Below are positions 9,276 to 16,517 of a DNA stretch of 22,500 nucleotides, one piece after another. A program made the position numbers and the translations under genes. A model generated the notes under the pieces. That model did not search any database. It had not been told where the DNA came from and saw only the letters and a list, made by a program, of their open reading frames with translations. Positions within the stretch are counted from its first letter, which is position 1; every line of letters begins with the position of its first letter. The DNA comes from Mesostigma viride (lineage: Eukaryota; Streptophyta; Mesostigmatophyceae; Mesostigmatales; Mesostigmataceae), in NCBI GenBank assembly GCA_009746045.1, contig RPFO01000371.1:17501-40000 (forward strand), given 5' to 3'.

Positions 9276-9490
9276 CCCTGCTGGGACCGGTTCTGGCCCT
9301 GCTGGGACCTGTTGTTGTTGTTGTTTTGGCCCTGTTGGGACCTGTTGTTATTGTTGCCCTGCTGGGACCTGTTGTTGTTGTTGTTGTTGTTGTTGTTGGG
9401 GTTGCCATGCAGGGGCACACGGTGCCACGTGTTGCCACGCCCCTGAGAGCCACTGCCCCCTTGGTGGGAGGACTTGTGGGTCTTGGGTGC
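5531..9490 (-). CDS. pol: Pol: zinc knuckle, integrase, protease-like, RT, RNase H
   Basis: This frame is open from about 9676 to the stop at 5531 and has no good ATG, so I place its start at the presumed -1 shift at 9490. Residues below count from the valine codon GTG at 9418. An Asn/Gln-rich tract (8-58) precedes a CCHC zinc knuckle, C69-C72-H77-C82. Integrase follows: H185-H190, C221-C224, catalytic D249, D304, E334, and a GPY/SH3-like tail at 425-482. A linker leads to a protease-like domain with D615-T-Q-A and LLG at 678-680. Reverse transcriptase has D894 in DIKRAFLRGD and the box HGDD (986-989). RNase H has D1132, E1181, D1219 and the end motif DALTK (1266-1270). RT and RNase H match Ty1/copia. 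The protease-like domain lies between integrase and RT, unlike the standard order. Confidence 0.9.
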
Positions 9491-10707
9491 CCCCCCTGGC
9501 TGGCCTGCCCCTTGCGTTTGTGGCCTTGGACACCCTGGACCTTGGGGTCCTGGGCCTGGTTGTTGCCAGTACCCAGGGGGTCCACTGCCTCCTCGATATA
9601 GAGCATGGCAGCTCTGAAGTTGTCCCAGAGGGACTTGAGGCCTGTAAGCAGGGTAGCCAGGACAGAAGGTTGCAAATTAGCTTTTGTTAGCCAGGTGTGG
9701 ATGAGATACCTTGGTTGGAGCTTGAGAAGCTCAAGGTCTTTCTCAATCATTACCCTGTATGTTTTTGCATCCCCAGAGAGGTTATTCTTGTTCACCTTAT
9801 ATGCAGCAAGCCAGTTGAAACGTTCTACTGCTTCCATGTGGTTATTGGTAAGCACTAGCTGTTTCAGATCAGTGATAAAGGTAGGCCACTGTTCAATGGC
9901 TGCTTCAGGTGTCAGGGTACGTTCCTGATAGGTTTGAATCAATGCTCTGATTGCAGGAGATGATTGATGGAATGTGGAGGAGGCCCTGAGAGCCTTAAAC
10001 TGATGTCTAAGGTTAAGACCTTCCATCCCATACTCCAAAGCAAAAACAAATTGCTTAGCTTGTTCAACAGTGTGACCCTCAGGCAAGCCAGCAATATTGA
10101 TTTTGGATTCCTTTTTATGAGGGTTAAACACACCTGTGAGAGGGGGGTTGGCCCTCAAGAAGCCGTCGGTTGCTTGTTGCAGGCGGGTGGGGTCCAGGTT
10201 GATGGTCCCCCGCTCATACCGCGACATCAGGGCGCGCAGGCCCTCGACAGTTTGCAGCTGGTTAGCTGTTAACTGCTGATCTTGCAACGAGGCCAGCTGG
10301 GCCTGGAGAATGGCGAGCTGTTCCAGGACATCCCCGCTCCTTGGGGGGGCCTCAGCAGGCCTGTTGGGTGCCTGTGGCACCTCTGCACCTCCCCCCAGGG
10401 CCTCCTGGGGTCCTGGCCACCCCCCCTGGTTTGGGAGGGGGCCCCAACCCACAGGGCGAACCTGGGGTGGTGGGGGAGGGGGAGGGGGGGTCATGGTGGC
10501 CCTGGGGGAGCCCGGGGGTGTCCGGGTAACCCCACTGGGTCCAGCCCCATCGGTGGAGGGGCGGGCAGGGGTGTCTGCCTCTGCTCTCCTCCTGGCCTCC
10601 TCCCGCATGAGACGCTTCATCTCCTTGCGTACCTCATGCTCCCGGAGGGCTGCCTGAAAGGCAGCCTCATCCTCGGGTATGTCAGGGAGTGGTTCTCCCA
10701 TGATCAT
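9217..10707 (-). CDS. gag: Gag part 2: capsid-like protein
   Basis: The frame encodes 496 residues from the ATG at 10707. That ATG overlaps the stop of gag part 1 as ATGA, but the frame is open upstream to 10836. The N-terminal ~45 residues are charged and probably helical, followed by a proline-rich linker with eight consecutive prolines at about residues 74-81. A Gln/Leu-rich helix at about 128-155 leads into a ~250-residue helical region that I read as capsid. The C-terminus is a basic tail and Thr-rich runs encoded by (ACA)n, which overlap the start of pol. There is no zinc knuckle in this frame; it lies just beyond, in the pol frame. Gag identity is inferred from position and composition because gag sequences diverge quickly. 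Confidence 0.75.
9490..9496 (-). promoter_or_regulatory. Candidate -1 frameshift site, gag to pol (G7)
   Basis: On the minus strand gag part 2 reads CAG GGG GGG CAC. The G GGG GGG heptamer is in the correct phase for a -1 slip, with perfect re-pairing, into the pol frame, which is open from about 9676. The two frames overlap at 9217-9676. I did not work out a downstream RNA structure. An indel in a homopolymer would look the same. Confidence 0.4.
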
Positions 10708-11849
10708 AGCAGGCCGGACTGGACAGTCCGCCTCTTTGCCCTTCCTCGCACCCAGGGCCAGCAGTCCCTCCTTGTACTGCAGGGGTTGGGGGGAGAGGGT
10801 TTCTTGCTGGTGGTTTCCAGCGGGGGGGCTTCTTCAGCTACCACCCCATGTTTGGCCAAGATGGCCTCCGTGACCCTGGCTTGGGTGATGGAGGACATGG
10901 TTTTAAAGTGTGCTGACCGAGCAAGCTCGGCCAGGTCTTGACTGTCCGCATAGTCCATGGGATAGTCAGCATTTTTTAAGAGGTCACGTAACCGCTGGGT
11001 GGCCTCGCGGTACGCGTCCGCCATCGCCTGGTGGGTAGCCAGGCGACGGGCGGCTTCCTCTTCATATTCTTGCCGCTTAGCGGCGAGCCGAAAAGCCGCC
11101 TCTCGGCGGACCTCTCGGTCCCGCTGCCGCGCTCGGCGTTCTTCATTTGCCACCAGCGCGGCCTGCTCGACCGCCAGGAGCGCTGGGGTAAGATTGATCT
11201 CAGTCTCCCCATCGGGGAGACTGGCAGTGTCGGATACCTCATCGTCGGACATTGGTTGTCCGGCGATGGGTTCCACAGGTTTTCGCACCACCCGTGCGAG
11301 TTTAATACTCTCCATGTCCTTCTTCTTGCGAAGAAGGGACGCAGAGGGTCGCCCAAACGTTAGCTCAATGTGGTTATGTCCCTGGGCGAAAGGGACATTA
11401 AGGTTTGATGTGGCGGGACGAAAGGTAATCGTCCCGTCCGGTGCCACCGAGGCCGTCTGACGGGGCATACGCTCCCGAAGAGATGGCAACGTGGGGCCGG
11501 ACTGTGGAGCCTCAGTGGGGTTTACCACCGAGGTCTCCGCAGCCATGGCCGCGCCAGCCGTGGTTGCGGCTGGGGCGGCCGCCGGAGTCGAGGGTAAGCC
11601 GGTCTCCCCGGGGGGAGCCGTCTCGGCCTCCGGCCTCGCAGGGGAGGGGGGTAGGTCGGTCGGCTTTGCAGCCGCCGTCCCCTCGTCCTGGCAACCATTG
11701 TGAGTCTTTTTGTTCTTTTTCTTTTTCTTGGAAATGGCCGCATCGCCAGCCGGCTTCTTGTTGTTGTCTCTGGGCATCCGCCGATCCTGCCCATCATCAT
11801 CCTCGTTGTAGGTAAGCTTCTTAGCGACATTCTTGTTCGTGATAGCCAT
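10704..11849 (-). CDS. gag: Gag part 1: basic and coiled-coil N-terminal region
   Basis: 381 residues begin at an ATG in a strong eukaryotic context (GCTACCATGGCT), only 18 nt inside the 5' LTR. A lysine-rich patch (SKKKKKNKKTH) lies at about residues 40-50, followed by an Ala/Pro-rich low-complexity stretch. A long Arg/Glu/Ala-rich segment at about 235-310 probably forms a coiled coil. The first ~100 residues resemble the protein at 19507-19836, with the shared words AAMAA and PPSP. The last ~40 codons, beyond the C7 run, look like out-of-frame sequence, whereas the -1 frame looks protein-like. I therefore infer that full-length Gag is made by crossing into gag part 2. No enzyme motif is present. 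Confidence 0.75.
   Translation of the reverse strand: MAITNKNVAKKLTYNEDDDGQDRRMPRDNNKKPAGDAAISKKKKKNKKTHNGCQDEGTAAAKPTDLPPSPARPEAETAPPGETGLPSTPAAAPAATTAGAAMAAETSVVNPTEAPQSGPTLPSLRERMPRQTASVAPDGTITFRPATSNLNVPFAQGHNHIELTFGRPSASLLRKKKDMESIKLARVVRKPVEPIAGQPMSDDEVSDTASLPDGETEINLTPALLAVEQAALVANEERRARQRDREVRREAAFRLAAKRQEYEEEAARRLATHQAMADAYREATQRLRDLLKNADYPMDYADSQDLAELARSAHFKTMSSITQARVTEAILAKHGVVAEEAPPLETTSKKPSPPNPCSTRRDCWPWVRGRAKRRTVQSGLL
10821..10827 (-). promoter_or_regulatory. Candidate -1 frameshift site within gag (C7 run)
   Basis: Gag part 1 reads GCC CCC CCG on the minus strand. The heptamer C CCC CCG is in the right phase for a -1 slip. The gag part 2 frame opens only at 10836 (its last upstream stop is the TAG at 10837-10839), so the run lies about 10 nt inside the narrow usable window. 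After the slip the frame continues AGNHQQETLSP into gag part 2. Reinitiation at the ATGA overlap (10704-10707) is the alternative. Confidence 0.4.
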
Positions 11850-11867
11850 GGTAGCAAATAAAATTCA

Positions 11868-12310
11868 AGTTAGAATGCGGTGGGATATATTGCTTGAGAA
11901 CACTGAAAGCTGTGAGCAATGAATTGCTTGGTTCATTAGAAAATAGGTTTACCCTTTATCAACGTTCCTCTCACCGGCTGCGCCGCCAGTGACCGTTGGG
12001 TGCAGACCGTTGGCCCGAGGCCGCACGATGACAGGTAGCTGCCTAGTCACTGCATCGTGCGATCACAAATCAATGCACGCTGCAGTACGGTCCCTATCTA
12101 GGATACTCTAGTACCGTCCAATGACAGGACACTACGTATACTGGGTACTGACATCTGTCACGTACCTCAGTACCCAAAGTACCTATCTAGGGAAACGTAT
12201 GCGACTCGACTAGCATCCCTATCTGCATAGCCCACGTGGTATTTATATTCACATACCAACGTGGGTTTACAAGGCTTATTCATACGTTGTATTCACAATG
12301 CCTTTGAGAC
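11868..12310 (-). repeat. Element 1 5' LTR (outer end missing)
   Basis: 443 bp, essentially identical to 4685-5126. It stops at ...CTTTGAGAC and lacks the final ~29 bp present at 5127-5156. Sequence beyond 12310 is unrelated. On the minus strand the first gag ATG follows the LTR after 18 nt. Confidence 0.9.
12240..12247 (-). promoter_or_regulatory. TATA box in Element 1 5' LTR
   Basis: TATAAATA on the minus strand, the same as in the 3' LTR. It is positioned to drive the gag-pol transcript. Only ~60 bp of upstream LTR remain, so promoter function may be reduced. Confidence 0.6.
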
Positions 12311-12540
12311 CTGGATCCTTGCGGGGCGCAGGTTCGAATCCACTCGGAAGCGGATTATTTGGGGGAATAATTCGTTCCGATTTGGCACCCGGCTCTAATC
12401 ATATGCGCACCAAGGAGATGCTCATATTCAACCATATTGATATCGATATTCGCGCGAACCGGCGCTCATATTCGATCATATTCATATCTACGGGTGTTCC
12501 GAGCCTAGTGATTCGTCCTCGCCCCAAGAGGCTAGGTTTT
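12311..12540. other. Spacer with tRNA-like B box
   Basis: This 230-bp stretch follows the cut end of the 5' LTR. At 12331-12341 it contains GGTTCGAATCC, an exact RNA polymerase III B-box / T-loop sequence. The T-stem does not pair well, and an A box would fall in the LTR, so no intact tRNA gene is present. It may be the 3' half of a tRNA pseudogene or a SINE fragment. The rest shows no gene. Confidence 0.35.
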
Positions 12541-12746
12541 AGTTAGGTTAATATTGTGCGGAAACCTTTTTGCCACTTGGGCTTCTCAGGTTCCGCACAA
12601 TATTACCGGCGATAACCACTCGCCGGACACTCAAGTTCACGACGTCGTGAACTTGAGTGTCCGGCGAGTGGTTATCGCCGGTAATATTGTGCGGAACCTG
12701 AGAAGCCCAAGTGGCAAAAAGGTTTCCGCACAATATTAACCTAACT
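12541..12746. repeat. Perfect 206-bp palindrome, no spacer
   Basis: Two 103-bp arms are exact reverse complements meeting between 12643 and 12644 at GACGTC. Each arm has its own hairpins. In the left arm these are TAATATTGTGCGGAA (12549-12563) with its complement at 12591-12605, followed at once by CCGGCGA (12606-12612) with TCGCCGG (12620-12626). The ends are AGTTAG and CTAACT. The symmetry gives identical 61-residue frames on both strands, which are not evidence for a gene. It may be a fold-back element, a hairpin-end or dimer junction, or an assembly artefact. Confidence 0.9.
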
Positions 12747-13076
12747 GTAGGTAGGTAGGTAGGTAGGTAGGTAGGTAGGTAGGTAGGTAGGTAGGTAGGT
12801 AGGTAGGTAGGTAGGTAGGTAGGTAGGTAGGTAGGTAGGTAGGGTATGTGGGTAGGTAGGTAGGTAGGTAGGTAGGTAGGTAGGTAGATAGGTAGGTAGG
12901 TAGGTAGGTAGGTAGGTAGGTAGGTAGGTAGGTAGGTAGGTAGGGTATGTATGTATGTATGTAGGTAGGTAGGTATGTATGTATGTATGTAGGTAGGTAG
13001 GTAGGTAGGTAGGTAGGTAGGTAGGTAGGTAGGTAGGTAGGTAGGTAGGTAGGTAGGTAGGTAGGTAGGTAGGTAG
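12747..13076. repeat. (GTAG)n microsatellite
   Basis: About 330 bp of GTAG/TAGG tetranucleotide repeats with GTAT variants near 12944-12992. It runs from the palindrome directly to the LTR of Copy 3 at 13077. The open frames through it (PTYL repeats) are artefacts of the repeat. Confidence 0.95.
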
Positions 13077-13159
13077 AGTTAGTCTCCATGCTTTGCTGCA
13101 GACTAAGTCTCAAAGGCATTGTGAATACAACGCATGAATAAGCCTTGTAAACCTACGTT
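13077..13159 (+). repeat. Copy 3 LTR, left part
   Basis: It begins AGTTAGTCTCC and is the reverse complement of about 5074-5156 of the Element 1 3' LTR, with a few substitutions. It is therefore the start of a + strand LTR of the same family. It is interrupted at 13159 by Element 2 and resumes at 19069. The last five bases, ACGTT, are the target duplication. Confidence 0.85.
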
Positions 13160-13603
13160 AGTTGTAAAGCATTACAAATGATGCTGGGCAGGGCTCGGAA
13201 AAATACTGTCGGAACGACACATTGAAATAAACGTATGCATTATTCTGTCCCGGTTTTCTGTTATGCAATATATCAGTTTGCCGCACGTGATGTTGATTAC
13301 CTGGATGCGGACAATGAATCCGGCGAGACTCATGTCGCTGGGCACAATGGTTGCCACAATGGTTGCAGTCTTGCCACGGGTTGTTAAGATATAACCATGG
13401 CAGACTTAAGTTTGGCGTCTGGTGTCTGGAAGGTTCCATGTGCACAACGCATACTGCATTGCCATACTTGTAACGACAGTGCAGAATAAGGTTTCTAGGC
13501 ATCTCTAGAAGGTTGACGCTGTAAATGTATAAATTAAGGCAATAAACAGTGGCCAAGGAGCCGCAGCAATTGCAACCAAACCATTCCAAAGTCATTCTCT
13601 ACT
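13160..13603 (+). repeat. Element 2 5' LTR
   Basis: 444 bp, starting AGTTG and ending at the position equivalent to CAACT in the other LTR (here CTACT). It contains TATAAAT at 13528-13534 and AATAAA at 13541-13546. A 15-bp stretch near 13397-13412 is missing from the 3' LTR. Confidence 0.85.
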
Positions 13604-13631
13604 CGTACTCTTAATCACACTTTTTTTTCCC

Positions 13632-14687
13632 ATGGCTCGTGGCCGTGCTGCGGCAAGCGCTGAAACTGACGCCATTGTCCTGACTGGACTGTCAGGACAA
13701 GAAGGAAATGAACAAATTAAAGCAGCACGAATTGGCAATGCGTTTGCTGCACAAGCCGCTGCCACCCGGCAGCAAGGACCCGGAGAAGAAGGACTACTAC
13801 GACGGCCTGGGGTACTGGTAGTAACGCGAAGACAGCGAGTTTCCTGGACAACGACCACGTTGCTACGTTGCGATTCAGTGGACACGGCTCGTCGGGAATG
13901 CCGGCCGTCCGTGATTTGATCCGGATTGCCCACGAGAAGAAGGTGGAGTGGGCGGACTTTTACAGCCGTTTGAAGGAACTCCTAGTGCCCGAGGGCCTGC
14001 TCAAGTCGATCAAAGATATGATGCGGATCCTCACTTTTGAGGTGTCGGGCGACCCGGTCCAGGCGACACTGGCATTCGAGAGGATGCTGGAAGACACTAC
14101 GTTGACTTTTCCAGATGATTTCAGCGTCGTGCTTTTCCTGGGCAAGGCCCTCGCGAGTGGTGTGATTACTGACAGCAGTATCCAAGGCCTGGCACCCGTC
14201 CTGACAAAGGAAAAGCTGGAAAGCAGGACTGCCAGCTTTACTGCCATCCGGGAGGCCTTCGCCCTCGGTGGCGCGACACAGGAATTTGCGGGAAGGGGAT
14301 CTGCCACCAAGCCCGCGGGAACACCAAGCATCAGTCAGTGCTGTTTTGGGGAGGGCGACTGACAGACGCGAGAAGTGCCCGAGGTGCCAGAGCACTGGCG
14401 GCCACAACCGTGACAGCTGCAATGCCAACAAGAATTTTCCTCTGTCGACCAATTTGTGTGGCAAGTGCCACAAGCCAGGCCACAAGGCCAGGTTTTGCAA
14501 GTCCGGCAGGCAGCCGGACAAGAAAAACGATGCCACTTCCGACGAGGGTAGGGCCGGGCCCATTAGGAGGCCTCGTCGGAGCATGCGCTGGGTTCGGCCA
14601 GCAGGCGCAGCAGGCGCAGCAGGCGCAGCAGGGAAACTAGACGGCCCAAGACAGGGCGTATTCGACAGTGATAGGGTTGCAGTCTAG
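13632..14687 (+). pseudogene. gag: Element 2 gag with two zinc knuckles
   Basis: Gag-like sequence is spread over three frames: 13632-13919 (ATG in CCCATGGCT), 13868-14362 (frame -1) and 14268-14687 (frame +1). The middle frame is the helical, capsid-like part. The last carries two zinc knuckles at 14376-14498: CPRC...H...C, with one extra residue before His, and a canonical CGKCHKPGHKARFC. The final frame ends at the UAG 14685-14687, which is in frame with integrase. Without an intact relative I cannot say which frame changes are decay and which might be programmed. Confidence 0.7.
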
Positions 14688-14705
14688 CCTGCAGCGGAGC
14701 GGCCA

Positions 14706-16517
14706 TTGGCAAATGCAAAGCAAGGGGCAGCACAAGATTTATCGGACAGTGTACCCGTAACTGATGGTAATGAAAAGCTTGTTTCTATTTACGGAATTGC
14801 CTCTCGTCTGCACACATTATTTGGCCATGGCACAAATGCTTCCAAATTTGCAAATGCATTGGGTGGGGCAGAGCTTTTGGCAGCATGTCGAGATTGCTAT
14901 GCGCATTGTCCTGTGTGTCAGGCTACTGGGCCAAAGCTTCCCCGCCACCATGCTAAGCATCCCTCCGCGTGCAAAGGGCAGATTGTAGGCGACGTACTGT
15001 TCTGGGCGCCTCTCCCTTATTTCATAGCCATAGATAGGTATGCTCATAATGTAGCAGTAATCCCGCTGCGGGGTCAGTCAGCGGAGGATTTGGCGGAGGC
15101 TATTGACATTCTCTCTGCGTTTTTCTCTCCTAATGAGTCACTGCAAATGGACAGGCAGTTCGCATGCTTTGAGGGCAAGCCGGGGTTTGAGTACCTCCGG
15201 ACAGTGGGCCGTCAAACCATGAAGGGCAAGGTTTGGTGGAACGTGCTGTGCAGGAATTTAAACAAGGTGCAAGGCGGAACGGTGACTCAGGCTGCTCTTG
15301 GTTCTTATGCTTCCGGTTTAGTGTGGGCTTTGCATATTTCTGCATGCCTAAACCGCCGTGTGCTCCTTTCAGTGCCTTCGCGCAATTGTGTTATCACTGC
15401 AGAGGGCTTGCAGCATGGCCACTACCTGCCTGAAGTAGAAGAGGATTGGGCACAGCATTTGCAGCAAAAGTTTGCCAATCTGGTTCGAAGGGATATGCGT
15501 AGGCCGGTTATCGCCTATAGCGTAGGGGACCAGGTTTGGATTCATGATGAGGGCTCCTTTGGCAAGAGGGGACAATGGGAGGGCCCAGCGACTGTGGAGG
15601 CTGTGGACGTGCATGTACGCAAGGCGATTGTGTCCTTGCAGGGCAAGCAACACCACATTCCTTGGAGCAGACTCAAGCCTTACCTGCCGCATACGAGCGC
15701 ATGGGAGCGACTTCTCCACTACTACGCGGACGTGGCGCACTTCGTGGGAGAGCCAGGTGATGTTCCCACCTCTCCCCCTCGTTCTCTGCCTGCCTCTGAC
15801 CCTATGGATGTCTTTGTGGGGAATAGCGAGGACGATGGTGACGTAGATGATGATGGGGACGTGCGGGCTCTAGCGGAGGATGTTCGAGGCGTAATGAGCG
15901 AGCCCCCTGCTGACCTGCGCGAGGGTAGTAGGGCGGGCTTTACTCCTGCCGTTAGCCAGGATCCGGCTGCCGTTAGTCAGCCTAGCCGGGGGCGTGGTGG
16001 TTTGCTGAACAAGATTGTGCTAGGGCTGAGGCGCCGAGACAATACCATGGGGCTTGCTTCCCTTCGTAACCCAACCTGTGCAATGGGCAGTGCACCACCT
16101 CAGCTTGACCCGAGCATCGCTGTGATTTCCTCACTCTCGGCCACTCGGTCACTTCAGTGTGGGCTTCTCGTAGACACCCAAGCCCAGGTCTCCATTATTG
16201 TGGAGTATTGTGTAGATGATGATTGTCCCTTGTTTCCCTCCCGGTGGACCCAGGTCACTGACTTTGCTAGGTCGGGGTCTTACAAGGTCTTGGGGGAGAT
16301 TCCGCTAGAGATCCTGGTGGGTGTTGAGACGCCTATGTGTGTGGTGGAGGGATACGAGGGGCCAGCACTTTTGGGGCAGCCATTCTTGTCCCTACCCGGG
16401 GTCACAGTTAGTAGCACACAGTTGTCTCGAGTGGGATTTGGTTACCTGAGATTAAACAATTTCTCCCTTGATGTAGCGACTAGGGGCCTCTCCTTGCCTA
16501 TATGGTGGCAGCCCTGA
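14706..16517 (+). pseudogene. pol: Element 2 integrase and protease-like region
   Basis: The frame stays open for 603 codons from a TTG at 14706; the real start is probably the upstream gag frame through the UAG. Integrase motifs are HTLFGH (H-x4-H), CPVC, D in VGDVLFW and D in LQMDRQF (15150-15152). The expected catalytic Glu is not in this frame. It is in another frame at 15239-15241 (HEGQGLVERAV), so two compensating frame changes bracket about 15155-15290. The GPY/SH3-like tail, GQWEGPATV to WSRLKPY, lies at about 15510-15690. After a linker comes the protease-like D490-T-Q-A (16173-16184) and LLGQPFL. As in Element 1 there is no protease motif upstream of integrase. The copy is probably integrase-dead. 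Confidence 0.75.

Larger units (their letters stand above)
4685..12310 (-). mobile_element. Element 1: Copia-like LTR retrotransposon
   Basis: A 7.6-kb minus strand element has direct LTRs at 4685-5156 (3' LTR) and 11868-12310 (5' LTR). Over the shared 442 bp I see only a single 1-bp length difference (TAGCATCCTATC versus TAGCATCCCTATC), so the insertion is recent. The complete LTR ends are AGTTAG and CTAACT, a perfect 6-bp inverted pair. Between the LTRs are gag part 1, gag part 2 and pol, each shifted by -1. The 5' LTR lacks its outermost ~29 bp, cut at 12310, so no target duplication can be tested. Pol carries integrase, protease-like, reverse transcriptase and RNase H domains. RT and RNase H are Ty1/copia-like, but the domain order and the integrase tail are not standard. 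Confidence 0.9.

Noticed and set aside
9272-9278. GGGAAAC on the minus strand, a known retroviral -1 slippery heptamer
   Set aside because: It is in the pol frame phase (GGA AAC), not the gag phase (AGG GAA ACA), so it cannot move ribosomes from gag to pol.
9044-9690. Plus strand frames rich in Cys, Leu or Val opposite the start of pol
   Set aside because: They are the complement of the (AAC)n tract; the minus strand reading has a zinc knuckle and continues into Pol.
12311-12400. An intact tRNA gene
   Set aside because: Only the B box matches; the T-stem does not pair, and no acceptor, D or anticodon arms can be formed.
12548-12739. Identical 61-residue frames on both strands of the palindrome
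   Set aside because: Perfect symmetry forces any open frame to appear twice; there is no independent evidence for coding.
12747-13076. A CRISPR-like array in the tandem repeats
   Set aside because: The units are contiguous tetranucleotides without unique spacers, and no cas-like gene is present.
13158-13595. A 145-residue minus strand frame in the Element 2 LTR, repeated in the other LTR
   Set aside because: It lies in LTR sequence, antisense to the element, and is kept only because the two LTRs are near copies; the 15-bp indel does not break the frame by chance.
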